The notes beneath the pieces are model-generated. The model saw only the letters and a list, made by a program, of their open reading frames with translations. It was not told the DNA's origin and made no database searches. Below are positions 44,158 to 55,434 of a stretch of 64,000 bases of DNA, in pieces; the first letter of the stretch is position 1, and each line of letters begins with the position of its first letter. Both the position numbers and the translations under genes were made by a program. The DNA is from Fonsecaea monophora (lineage: Eukaryota; Ascomycota; Eurotiomycetes; Chaetothyriales; Herpotrichiellaceae): NCBI RefSeq assembly GCF_001642475.1, contig NW_019174054.1, forward strand, positions 29,634 through 93,633. Reading direction: 5' to 3'.

Positions 44158-45248
44158 CTCTGTCACTTTTCGGATGACAATAGAGTCACTAGATTAATAA
44201 AGGGAAAGCCAGAAATCCGATGAACCAAAAAGCATGTCAGACACTCTCATACAAATCCTCGTCAACAAATGGTGCAGTCTGCAGGACGATGGTTTTGCAA
44301 GAAGATATGTCATGAAAGGGGAACGCTCGAGTCTCCAAATCCAAGGGCCAGGAGGCATGTTGAGAAGAGAGGCTGCATGATTGTTATTAGCGGAACTGGC
44401 TGTGAGCTCCAATATGGCAACATTCTCTGGAGGAGGATGCTCCAGGATCCTTCTGTGTTGACCGGGCCTCATGCGTCTGATAGAGATCGCCAATGACATA
44501 GACCTGCCCCGAAAAAACCGTTGTGCTGTCTTGAGCTGATTCATATCGAGCTCTGTCAATGGCATGCCTTGCCTTGTCGTGCACGCTTGCGCTGATACCT
44601 TGGCAAGCTGCGTCGAGGATAGCGGCACTGATGTGAGGATCTGCGGTTCGGAAGCTACAAGAAACAGCTTTTTCGATATCGGAATCTCGACACGAGGCCT
44701 TTCCATTTCCATCTCTGGACCTGAGGGTGGCCCTGAGCCCTCGCCGCTTCAACCTGGGATGCTTTTGAACGTGACTGCGCACGGTGGAGTGCGGCCTGAG
44801 CATTCGCGCCCATATCTGGGCCAGGGTCGGCTCCCTGGTACCCGGCCTATAGTTGCCAATTTACCGCCTCGGCCAAGCCTACTTGCACAGTGCCCATAAC
44901 TCGGCCCACCGATTCTAGTTGACGTTATGGTCACAAAAGTTCCCTTTCTCTAAATTGGGCGAGTCTGTGTCCAGCTTCGCCATTATCCCGCACCCCTTGC
45001 AGTTCCGGGTCCCCACGAGGACAGCGAGTCAAGTGATCCATTGCTCAAGGCATGTTGGCGCTTGTGTACTGTTATTTTGACGGCAAGGTAGATTTAGATA
45101 GACAGTGTTGACGAAGAGCCGACAACCTAGCTTTTAATTAACACATGGGCCACCTGACGACAGTAGTGTTCTTCATGATGGAAAATTCAAGTAGACAAGT
45201 TTTCAGCGTTTATGTAGGCGCCGAGCGGTTCCATCTTCTATACACCTA
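44158..45248. other. Convergent intergenic region with an unsupported reading frame
   Basis: About 1.1 kb. On the minus strand, frames between 44194 and 44803 could encode up to about 170 aa, but they show no family character, and two overlapping frames are about equally long. No RNA gene or repeat is seen. The part from 44900 to 45248 is featureless. Confidence 0.35.
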
Positions 45249-46833
45249 TCACTCGGCGAGGCCCTCCGAAGTTTTGCTGAAACCTAATCTCTCGTTCGCC
45301 AGTTGACGCATTCGTCGCTGTCCTAGTGTCAGCCCTTCCTCATTCGCATCGAATGGTGCCAGGCCCATGGCGCGCAGCCCCGGAAGCGACAGGATGTTCT
45401 CGCGCCGAGCACCGTGGTCGGCATGGTCGCGCTCCAGCTCATTGTGAGGGTAATTGGTGTGGTCTTTTGGCGGCAGGACATCGAGGAAACTCTGCCGCAT
45501 ACCCACGAGACTCTCCAAGTTGTATGGGCAGAGCGGCACGCAGCCGTTGTAGCAGACTGACGAATCGCGTGTTCCGGGGTGGAACTTGTCCACCTCGTGC
45601 ACCAGGTCGCAGTGCCAGAAGACATAGTCACCGGGCTTCACCGGCGGAATGCCCACCATACTCTTCTCCATCAGTAAATGTGGATGGAGTTCTCGCGTGG
45701 GCAGAAACTGTGTCGCCCCTGGCGTCGCGCCTGGAAACAACGGTGTTACCTCATCGAACATCTCATCGAGGATGAAATACGGCCGCAGCAATTGGTACGC
45801 CGTCGAGAGCTTGAGCTCTGGCAAGAGTCTCAACGTTCCTTCGCCGGTGTTTGTGTGAGACATGCTGAGCCAACCTTGCAGCGATCGGAATACCGAACAT
45901 GATGCTATTCAACAGGGCGCCAGTCGTTAGTCTTGCACATTTTCAATTTCAGGCTACTGTGGAGAGTAGACTGGATTCTTACTTCCTGTTTGGTACAAGT
46001 CGCTCTTTGCTTCCGCGCGGTGATCGGCATTCCACGGGTCATACTCCTCCCAACGACCCTCGAAGATCGGCTCGTAGCAGGAGCGATATGTGGGATCCTC
46101 CCATCGTTCAATGGAGCCGGTATCCTGGTGAGCGTTGAGAGTGAACTCGGAGTCTGCTTGACGGTTAATGGAAGGTGGTTATGCAGCCCGGGGAGAGAGT
46201 ATGGCACACCTTTTGAAGGATGTCTGATGCGAAATCTGTCGGCATATACAACTTGACTCGACATGTCGAACAAGGTGTCATCTCGGGTCAGGTGCCATAG
46301 TTGACTGACGGCGTTCATCGCCTGGAGGACTTTGGGGTGACTCCGTATTTGCATTTGCGGCGGCGTCCAGAACAAGCTGAAGGTTTGGGGATCGTGTGTG
46401 GGAAATCCTCCTATTCCAGGGTGCCTTTTCACGTAACTCTTCAATTCCTGCTCCCAAGCTGTGGCCTGCTGCTCTGAGACGACGTTACGGATGATGACAC
46501 ATCCCGCCTGGCGTATCGTCTCACCCAAGCCTTCTGGCAGTTGACCATTATTCTCCTCGACGGTCGCGAAGTCAATGTCCGGGATCGCTTTTGAACCTTG
46601 CTTGGAGATTCTCTCAGCCTCCACCTCTAGAGCCGAGGTGAGACGATTGTAAGACTCGATAACTCGCTTTCTATCTTGTGGTTTGACGATCGACTGCTTT
46701 AGGATCGAGAACCGTTCCTCCAGCAGCGGACAGCTATTACCAATCGTGAGCACCAAACCATACCTTTGGGAACTCTCACTTACGGATACTGCGTCAAGGC
46801 CTGTACCTGCGTAATGGTAGTGATAATACCCAT
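45249..46833 (-). CDS. DUF1479 (YbiU-like) putative 2-oxoglutarate/Fe(II) oxygenase
   Basis: Four exons (46833-46784, 46733-46210, 46153-45983, 45904-45249) give 466 aa. After splicing, the family core reads continuously: RFRIRHPSKDSEFTLNAHQDTG, then ERWEDPTYRSCYEPIFEGRW, DPWNADHRAEAKSDLYQTG and SVFRSLQGWLSMSHTNTGEG. The HxD in NAHQDTG and a distal His in FWHCDLVHEVDK fit the metal-binding triad of the cupin-fold 2-oxoglutarate oxygenases. The N-terminal ATG is in a 50-nt exon. Bacterial relatives are mostly uncharacterised. It could oxidise a small molecule. It is convergent with the aminotransferase across 1.1 kb. Confidence 0.9.
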
Positions 46834-47803
46834 GATTGGAGACAGCCTGGTATGTGTTTTGCACTGTAGACCGTGCGACTGGCGAAGGAAGAGAGATGCG
46901 AAAGGATAAAACAATTTTAAGACAGATACTATACGCCTATTCTAGGGTATTGAGACTGCATTCTGGAATGCCACACCAGGCCATCACAGTACGTACAATT
47001 CTTTTAGTACCACCATATCACTCGGCGTACTTTGATGCTATTCGTGCTTGCCACATATCGGCCGCGGGGCGATGAGATGCCAGGAGCGGACAGAGACCCC
47101 GTGGGTCATCCGAGATCGGTCAAGATCTATTGCCTACCCATATGGTTCCTGGACAGATCCACTCAGGGCCTGTCTGTCATTTACATGTGTTACTAGGTGC
47201 GCGCTGATAAGGGCTGCACCAGACTTCGCTCTACAACTAGACTGTCGTGGGGTAAGCGAGAGAAAATGGCTGGATAGTACGCTAGAATGGGAAACCATAC
47301 TCCCTCCGCGTGTTACTGGCATCTACTGAGATGCCTGGTAACTCTTCTATTGGACTTAGGAGGCACTCCGACATCGCTCTAACACTATCGCCACCTCTTC
47401 GTTTATCTTTTCCTTTTATAATTCGTTTAGTAAAGCCTCGTTACGAACGAGCCGGCTAATTAGGAAGTGTACGAGGCTTAAGATACTAGAAGGCATCTAA
47501 AATAGCCGTTTTAAAGACTAACTTAATTGTTTTACTTAGCGAATACTCTCCTATTATTCTCCTCATAGAGAAGGTTAATCGCTCTATAGAACGAGACGCT
47601 TTACCGGTTTTCGGTGCTATTTACACTCGTTTTTATTAGTAGAACATATATATATAGACCCTAGAGCATCGCTCTCTGTGATAGAGAGTAGGACTCTTAA
47701 TTAATGCACTTTCACTTATTCATTCTGAAAAGATCTAACATCTTCTTACCCGATAGCGAACGAGTCTTAATTGACTGGTAATTTCATATATCTTCGAACA
47801 AGA
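46834..47803. other. Intergenic region with an AT-rich RIP-like tract
   Basis: About 970 bp. The first 500 bp are ordinary promoter-like sequence upstream of the DUF1479 gene. From about 47380 to 47790 the sequence is AT-rich and depleted of CpA/TpG. No gene is seen. Confidence 0.5.
47380..47790. repeat. RIP-mutated repeat relic
   Basis: In 47401-47700 I count about 40 TpA against about 5 CpA and 5 TpG, while CpG is kept. That is the pattern left by repeat-induced point mutation (CpA to TpA on both strands). No coding potential remains, so the source element cannot be named. Confidence 0.6.
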
Positions 47804-49977
47804 TCAATTCTGCCTCAATGCAGGATCTATTCCAGAGTCAGAACTGGAAAAGCGTTCCACGAGGAGATTGAGGCGCAAGCGAGGGAGTGCCGCAAAATCC
47901 AATCTCTCCGCCATTAGATCAAGTAAGCCACGATACTGGTCTAAAGCTGACCGACGAGCAATATATACCTCATCATCCGTGCTAGAAAGAAGAGCCGTAA
48001 TCATGAATGTCCCCAGTATTGCAATGTTTGGCTTACAATCTACGCTCAAATAGTCATCAGTTATTGTCGCCACACTAGGGTTGTGCACTTACAACTGAGC
48101 CAAAGACCCTCGAATTCTTGCTGTAGGAGTTCTTCGAAGACTGCAAATAGTTGACGGAACAGCAGACCCTCGCGTTCAATGTCGTAGTAGGAAGTTCCTC
48201 CGACACATGAGAACAGAGCCCGCTGTATGGAGATAACAATGCCATAATACGCCAGCAAAAGGACGTAGTCTAGTGAAATGTTAGGTCAATGTTAAAATAG
48301 GAATGTCTAAAACTGCCAAACACACCAGTGATAACTTTGTTCGGCCGTGTCAGGAGAGCGTGATGCTGTGACTGCCATTCACGTAGTTGGGATTGACATT
48401 TTCCTGCATGCGAAAGTACTTCTGCTGGTGTCATGGCGCTCGGGCCACGCCTTACTGTGTAGAGGCTGTCGAGAACGTTCGATAAAATGGTGGTCAAGTA
48501 GGTCAGTTCCACAAAACCTTCGACGGATGGAGCTAACGTAGCGTCAATCTGCAACTGTTCGCTGAAATCGTCCACGCTGAGCGGTTCAACATTGAATTGA
48601 TCGTTTTTGATATGACTGGGCATCCCAAGCCAATGTGCGAGCCTAGGATGGTTAGCGAGATGTAAAACCAATTCCGGTTGATAACCAACCATTTGTCCTG
48701 CATATACGTTGCCCACCATAATACCCGCCGTATTTTACGCTCGGACGGAGCTATGTTCCACTTCCCTGGGTCGGCGTGCAGGCCAATCTCTTGTGCGAGA
48801 GCAACAACCTTTAGAGCGTGAGGATCTTGAAGACTATTGCGGACTGAAGATTTGATCTACTTACTTGGCTTGTCAATGCCCAGAATCCAGGATGATTGGG
48901 CTCCCGGACCCTCAGCGGTGGTAACTGCATGTAAAGGAGGATGGCCTGGATCGTCCGTAGTGAAGGGGTCCTCGCTTCATAAGTCACCGATTTGAAGATG
49001 AAGGTGTACATGTCCTCGAGCGTGACAGAAAACTCGGGAGGATCGTCGAGAAATGATGTGGCTGCGACGTACATGCCAGCAAGGAGTGAAGACGGAACCG
49101 AGCGGGCTCTGATCGCTCTTTCCAGAGTATCCCGGCTCTCTAAGATAGGGTACTGGGGATGCACATATGAATAATACAGATCCATCAGTGAAGCTTGGTG
49201 TGGGTGGACCATTCCCTCCACAGTCTCAAGGTCATAAATTCCAGCGCGACAGTCGAGGAGGAAATCTGGATAGGACTGAAGTGGAGATTAGTCCTCCGAA
49301 AAGCCGCGACGATTTCGAAAGCAACGGCTGTTGGGGATAGCACGAACCGTGAAATAGGCAGGGGCAGTCTCATGGGGGAAAGCCTTCCACACTCGCCAGT
49401 TGTCGGTTCCGAATGATTGAGCCTCATCAAAGGGCAAGTGCCGCAGCAGATTGACATCTTGGTCGCTGCTGAACCCTGCGTACAGAACTGTACGGCCGGG
49501 CACGTACGTTCTATAGTTTGGTTGAACATATGATGTTGTGGCATCATCTGACTTTGACGGTGAGTGAATGCAAGCAATGTCGGATATGGGCGGATCCCTG
49601 GCATGTGTGATCTCTTCATGGCTAGACTGGCTGGCTGTCACCGTAGGGCTCCTATCCTGAGGTGTAGGTGCTCGCTTCTTCTTCACAGGTGGAGCTGATT
49701 CGAAGGTGCACTCTACACCTCGGTGGCGACACAATGTGCAAGCAGGCTGACCTTGCTCCAGGAAACATCCGACCCGGCGCCGCCGACAGCCGTCACAACT
49801 GCAAAGGAACAGGATCAGTCATGGATAACTTGGAAAGTATGTTCGCCGGCAAGGTGATAACGGAGACCCTTACGGACGTTGTTTCTTGGATCTGTAACGT
49901 CGATGGCTGGCATCGCTGGTCCGGTCTCGGGTCTGGGCTGGTGAACTAGTATTCCCCCGCGGGGCTCGGCTGGCCAT
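47804..49977 (-). CDS. Zn2Cys6 transcription factor, candidate regulator of the transporter-amidase pair
   Basis: Seven exons (49977-49874, 49798-49348, 49275-48865, 48808-48690, 48642-48326, 48269-48093, 48039-47804) give 604 aa. The cluster Cys36, Cys39, Cys46, Cys55, Cys58, Cys65 (CX2CX6CX8CX2CX6C) is joined by the first splice, after a basic RRYRSKKQRP stretch, and followed by KKKRAPTP. The regulatory domain shows SSDQDVNLLRH, YYSYVHPQYPILES, LYMQLPPLRV, GLHADPGKWNIAPSERKIRR and WWATYMQDKW. The introns at 48643-48689 and 49276-49347 use weaker donors (GTTGGT, GTTCGT). The gene is divergent from an MFS porter. CCCGCGGGG lies in its first exon just inside the ATG, and twice in the shared promoter, which suggests self-regulation. 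Confidence 0.88.
49956..49964. promoter_or_regulatory. CCCGCGGGG site, copy 1
   Basis: A palindromic CCGCGG core (two CGG triplets, inverted, no spacer) just inside the first exon of the regulator. The match could be coincidental here because it is coding. Confidence 0.35.
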
Positions 49978-50691
49978 GTGGCCCAGGCTGCCACTACCGT
50001 GAGGTCAGTGATTCCTGGCAACAGCCCTTGTTATTCGCCGCATCATACTGATCTTTGCAGTACTGATCTTACTTCAATAGATGCTGGACGACAAGTCAGA
50101 CTCAACAACAACAAAGCCTAGCTCACATTGGAATGGGTAGTCGCTTGATCTTCTAGGGTCTTTCCTACACGAGCTGTAATTCGTTAGAATTGAGGAACAA
50201 TGCCGTGCTTTGGGTATGAGATGGGAAGTCGAAGAAAAGTCGCCCGCGGGGACCTTTAGTCGCAGAGGACGTGGTCGGAAAGAAGGTAACAAAAGGCAAA
50301 AGAAGTCAAAGCCGGAGTAGGCACTGTCAAGCTTTCAAGCTCCACAGCTCCACGCAAAAGACTCTCGTCAAGGGCCTAAAAAAGTATCCACCTTCATCAC
50401 GAACTCTCGAGAATGTCGTACTAAAGCTGATTAGAGTTGCCCGCGGGGCGACGTGCAACCGAGCTGATCCAGACCATCTTATCAAACCTATCCTCCTGTG
50501 AGGTACATGTTCGGCTTCGACAAAAAGAGGTCCCAGCCTTCTGTGGTATTAAATGCCGTCGATGGCCTGCAATTGCAGGTGCAAGCATCTCAACAACTCC
50601 AATTCTATGTCCTGAAGAACCGGCAACACTCGCTTCATTCTGGCCTTGCACATTGACATTGTGTCGTTTCATCATTCAACTATAAATCAAG
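49978..50691. promoter_or_regulatory. Divergent promoter between regulator and MFS porter
   Basis: About 715 bp with two CCCGCGGGG sites (50243-50251 and 50440-50448), about 440 and 245 bp upstream of the porter ATG. The second copy is part of the 15-mer at 50437-50451 that recurs exactly upstream of the amidase. No gene is seen. Confidence 0.5.
50437..50451. promoter_or_regulatory. CCCGCGGGG-containing 15-mer, promoter copy
   Basis: TTGCCCGCGGGGCGA, identical to 53063-53077 upstream of the amidase. The core is an inverted pair of CGG triplets, a Zn2Cys6-type target. Confidence 0.5.
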
Positions 50692-52628
50692 ATGAAATTG
50701 ATAAAGAGTTCCGTAGTTACGCCACGGCTGCTGCGCATCTTTCTCTTCTGCTCGGTGAGTGAGACTACTTAGTTCAGGGGATGCGAACGCTGACTATTGA
50801 CTTTCAGATTGGTGCCATGGTACGTGCGGGCGCTAGGAACGACTTTGCCAGATGACATTGCTACAATGGCTCGCTGACAGCTTACCCTGGCACAGAACTT
50901 TGGCTACGACAACACCTGGTGGGGTGGAATTATTGGCCTTCCAAGTTTTGTGGCAGCTTATGGGCGTAAGAATGGTCCAGGCGAGCCAAGAACTCTTCCA
51001 TCATCCTGGCTGTCCGCTGCGAGCGGTACACCAGTTGCCAGCTGGATCCTTGGTTGCGGCATTGCGGGAATGCTCTCCGACAAGCTGGGAAGGAGAAAGA
51101 CCATCGTCATTCTGTGCATCATTGCCCTTGTTGGGATGATAATCCAAAGCTCGGTCCGCAACTATTGGGGCCTAATGGTCGGAAGAATGGTCAACGGTGT
51201 CTCCATGGGTAAATCATAAGACCCTGACCTGTGACAAGAATATATCACTGACTCCTGCTAGGAATCGAAGCCAACTGCATTCCAATGTACATGGCCGAAC
51301 TTGCACCTCCGTCGATTCGAGGCAATCTTATCAACTTCTACCAAAGCTGGCTGTTTCTTGGGGCAATCATTGCTTCAGGCGTCGTTGTTGGCTCATCAAA
51401 ACATTTAAGTGGCAAGTGGGAGTACTTAACTGGCGAGTTCCTGCAGTAATTCCGTCGTCTGGCGAAGAAGCTAACATTGCAATCACAGTAATCGTCGTAC
51501 AGTTCGTGCTTCCCTGCCTGCTCCTCTGCGCGGTCTGGTTCATTCCCGAATCTCCCCGCTGGCTTCTTTCTAAAGGAAGAAGAGACGAGGCATGGAAAGC
51601 CTTGGCCTATGTGCGCCATGGCACGCTGACTGATGAGCAAGTCACTGAGGAACTAGATCTGGTTGACCAAGCCATGAATCAAGAGAAAGAGGCTCATCAA
51701 GCGACGAGCTACATTGACTGTTTCAAAGGCACGAACGGCCGACGCACCTTGGTTGCAGTTGGTGTTCAGGTTTTACAACAGGCCCAGGGCAATTCGTTCA
51801 TGATGACTTACCTTGTCATCTTTCTGGAACAAATCGGTGTGGAAGATCCTCTCACTATCCAGCTAGCCAGTATATGCTGTGGGTTTGCCGGAACATTGGT
51901 GGCCTTTGTTCTGAGCGACAGAATCGGTCGGCGTCCACTCTTGATCGGTGGTGCTTTCCTGATGACTGCTCTCATGTGGACCGTGAGTGGTCTTGCATCA
52001 TGGCAGTCCGGAGGTGTGAAAGGAGCAACTGCGCAGGGATGCGTGGCAGCCATCATGCTTTATGTGAGTACAGCAGCAATCCTCCCAGCCTCAGGCGAGC
52101 AATAGACGCTGAACTTGACACAGGAATTCGTCTCCGTCGCCTGTTGGGGATCAGTTATGTGGACAGTGACAGGTAAGTCCATTCGCTTCTACAGAGTGTT
52201 GCCTTCGTGAATTGATGAGTACTGCAGCGGAAGTTGGCACCACGCAGCTTCGAGAGCGCACCATCGCTCTAGCCACCATGATCGGGTTTTCGAGCAGCGT
52301 GTTGATCACCTACGTCAATCCTTACGTCCAGGGAAGTCCGGGAAATCTTGGATCCAAGATCGGTATGGTCTATGGTGCCTGTTCTATCTTGACTATGGCC
52401 TTTATCTATCTAATCGTGCCAGAGATGAGAGGTAGAAGTTTGGAGGAGCTTGACGAACTGTTCCACGCAAAAGTTCCTGCCTGGAGGAGCAGAAGCTATG
52501 TCGGTACCGGTATTGGGGCCAAGATCACCCAGATCGAGAATGCTGAGCTCCATGGCAAGCCTATTGAACAGGATCAGGTAGTGGAGACTGTTGAGTTTGA
52601 GGAGACTCAAAAGCCAAAGGCGCTATGA
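50692..52628 (+). CDS. MFS sugar-type transporter with a 12-nt exon and a GC-AG intron
   Basis: A plasma-membrane proton symporter of the sugar porter family, probably bringing in the pathway substrate. Seven exons (50692-50754, 50808-50819, 50881-51208, 51262-51432, 51489-52063, 52124-52172, 52228-52628) give 532 aa. Landmarks are GYDNTWWGG, DKLGRRKT, GRMVNGVSMG, ELAPPSIRGNL, FIPESPRWLL, DRIGRRPL, and TAEVGTTQLRERT, with the PEMRGRSLEELDELF tail. The intron at 51433-51488 starts GCGAGT and ends CACAG. Only this GC donor joins WEYLT to VIVVQFVLP in frame, with a GCTAAC branch point 17 nt before the end. Exon 2 is only four codons. The gene is divergent from the Zn2Cys6 regulator and upstream of the amidase. 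Confidence 0.9.
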
Positions 52629-53202
52629 GGATCAACCCTGGCGACCCATTGAAATTTGGTGCGCAGTATGTCTTGCTGGCCGCTACAAAGAACGCCCGAG
52701 TCTTTTCCCAGAGGCGAGCAAGGAAAAGGACTGCTAGGTATTGTGGTCATCGATGCAAACAATCAAATTTGAAACTTGAAACGTGTAGTCCACGTTGTCT
52801 GATAATAAGGTGGCACTATAGAGTCAAGTGAAATCTTTAGTCTATGTTCCGGATAATGGTAATCGTAACTGCTTTGAGTGCGCCCCTGTATCTTGTCCAT
52901 AGATCAAAGACAAAATTTGCGAACAATGTCGCGGATGCATCTCCAGTAAATGCTCAATCCAAGTTCTATGGACTTCGACCTTGGGCCGAGCGTTCCGTTA
53001 AAGGGTCTCCAACTCTTCGAAGCTTCTCATAATTGAACATTTTTTTTCTCACTAATGCGAAATTGCCCGCGGGGCGATTATGTTTCGTGTTATCGAATAT
53101 CCTTAAATATGCACTCCTCGCTACCCTGAGACAATCATAATCTGCAAATATAGTCTCAGCAAGATCAAAAGTCGCCTTTGTTCCAGTCAAACTGCTGCTT
53201 AA
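52629..53202. promoter_or_regulatory. Promoter of the amidase
   Basis: About 570 bp between the porter stop and the amidase ATG. It holds TTGCCCGCGGGGCGA at 53063-53077, about 125 bp upstream of the ATG. Nothing else stands out. Confidence 0.5.
53063..53077. promoter_or_regulatory. CCCGCGGGG-containing 15-mer, amidase copy
   Basis: Identical over 15 bases to 50437-50451 in the regulator/porter promoter, and placed at a typical upstream distance from the amidase start. Confidence 0.5.
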
Positions 53203-55009
53203 ATGTCACCTCCTTTCCAAATCAATGATTGGCGTCAAGCAGCAGCCGATGCCCGGCGTACTCTTGAGGCTTCCATTCCCGAAGCGTGGCGTCTACCATC
53301 GGATCTGAAGATAGTGGCGGAAGAGGGAAAGCTTCCTCCTGAAGATCCAAGAGTCCTTCGTTGTGGCATACTTGATGCCCTCGATCTGGAGATAACGTCC
53401 ATTCGAGATGTCGAGCAACTGCGGTCATCGTTTGCAAGCGGGAAGTATACTGCCGTACAGGTGGCTACTGCTTTTTGCAAGAGGGCAGCAATCGCACATC
53501 AATGCACTTCATGCCTTACCTGCTTCTTTCCCGAGCAGGCGATACAGCGGGCTCGAGACTTGGATGCGCACCGTGAACAACATGGAACAGTTACAGGTCC
53601 CATGCACGGTATCCCAGTCTCACTCAAAGACATGTTTGATATTGCTGGACAACCAACGACTCTCGGACTGGTTTCTTGGCTTCCAAACATTGCCTCGAAG
53701 AATTCTGACGTCGCCGACGCTATACTGGCAGCTGGCGGGATTCTATATGCCAAGACAGGTTGTTCACAAGCTTGCCTTATGGTTGAGAGTATCAACAACA
53801 TTTTTGGAGCCATTCGAAATCCCTACAACTTGAGTTTGAGTGTAGGGGGCTCCACCGGAGGTGAAGGTGCTTTGATCGCATCTAAAGGCAGTATAATCGG
53901 CTCCGGGACCGACGGAGGAGGAAGTCTTCGCTTTCCGGCCATGTTCTGCGGCTTGTGGGCATTGAAATGCTCCAAAGGGCGGTTGTCATGTCGAGGACTT
54001 GGGTTAATGATTGATGGCAATGAATCGGTCAATGCTGGCCTTGGACCACTTGCAAAAACTGTCTCTGGCCTGGAGTGGTGGATGCGGATACAGTTGGCAA
54101 CAGAACCATGGAAGGTCGATCCTGGGTGTGTCCCGATGGCCTGGGGAATACAAGAAGCACATCTCCCGACTTCAAAATTGGTGATTGCCGTGCTTCGGGA
54201 TGATGGCGTGGTCGCACCGACCAAGCCTGTACGGGTGAGAAATGACTCTGAGAACCACTGGAGACGATAGTGCAGGATCATGCTAACCACATGCAGAGAG
54301 CTTTGGAACAGGTTGCCTCTGCACTAGTGGCTGGTGGCCACAGGGTTGTAGAGCTGCCCGCCGAGAAACTGAAGACTTTGCATCGACGGGGAACAGCATG
54401 TGTGATGAAATCCAACGTGCAGAACGGTGGTCGAGGAGTCATGAAGCATATTCAGGCTTCAGGGGAGCCAGTTGTTCCGCGCACAGCTACCGGGTCGTCG
54501 GACTCGTTGTTGACGACTGAGGAGGTTTTCGCAAACCATATTGAGAGGGGACAGATTGCTTACGAGTATGCAACTCTTTGGCAAGAGTATGGAATGGATG
54601 CCATCTTGACTCCCGCCGTCGCACATCCAGCTCCGCCACATGGAAAGTACATCAGCAATTCATATGCTACTATATATAACATGTTGGACTACACGACCGG
54701 AAGTATTCCTGTAACCACAGTCAGCAGGGACGATTCGCCAGAGAGAGAGTGGCTAGACCAAACTCCGTATCCACGCGTCGAACCTGTGAGGTTCCCTTAT
54801 GACTTAGGGGACAACGAGATGAAGGAATTGTGTAAGTCTACCAGCCACGGCCCCAGCAATGACACTTTGTCTAATCGTGCATAGTTACTAGCGCAGAGGT
54901 GTTCGAGAATGCACCCGTTGGCGTGCAGATCGTTTGTCAACGACTGCGAGAGGAAAAGTGCATTGGAGTGATGAAGGAGATCGAGCGACTTTTAGAATTT
55001 TCCAGTTGA
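53203..55009 (+). CDS. Amidase signature enzyme (acetamidase/FAAH-like)
   Basis: It hydrolyses a carboxamide to the acid and ammonia (or an amine) by a Ser-cisSer-Lys mechanism, probably in the cytosol. Three exons (53203-54234, 54297-54831, 54885-55009) give 563 aa, usual for fungal acetamidases. Lys142 (VSLKD), Ser217 (GGSTGGEG) and nucleophile Ser241 (TDGGGSLR) are all present; by chance the numbers equal those of mammalian FAAH. The usual second Ser of GGSS is Thr, and the usual GTDIGGS has Gly for Ile, which may shift substrate choice. APVGVQIV near the C-terminus is typical. With the porter and regulator it suggests uptake and cleavage of an amide as a carbon or nitrogen source. Confidence 0.94.
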
Positions 55010-55031
55010 TTGAGAAAGTTCTACCACTTCT

Positions 55032-55277
55032 TTGAAAGTGATTAGCCCAACTGACCTGAAACTTTGTACAAAGCTCGTCATTCCAGCTTTCATGGGGCTT
55101 TACATTGATCGGGGAAATCACGGATCCAACTGGAGGAAGATGGCTGTGTGCAGCCTTCACTTTGCAGTGATTGCCCCTGGTTCCTTTATCACTGTTGCCG
55201 CTACGTATACCACTACGAAAAGTATCGTCGATGCCTACAACGATGGAACCGTTGGTGGAGCTTTCAGCTGCGCATGA
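55032..55277 (+). pseudogene. 3' fragment of an amino-acid transporter
   Basis: About 75 codons resembling the C-terminal end of a fungal Aa_trans-family permease: a short PAFMGLYI segment, then a last membrane helix and SIVDAYNDGTVGGAFSCA before the stop. No matching N-terminal part exists upstream, where the amidase stop is only 20 bp away. It looks like a transposition or deletion remnant. Confidence 0.5.
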
Positions 55278-55434
55278 ATAGATGAGGGTGTTTCATTGGC
55301 TTTTCCTTTGGGCCGTCTGCACTCGGGGCAACACTAGCAAGCGTAACTAGATGTGGAATGCTATGCCCATGCCTGATAATGCCCAAAAGGAGGTTCTTGA
55401 ACCACCAGATTCGCCGCCCGGTCAGTAATACAGG

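Noticed and set aside
44194..44803. Two overlapping minus-strand frames of 172 and 138 codons
   Set aside because: No recognisable domain and no reason to prefer one frame over the other; left as intergenic.
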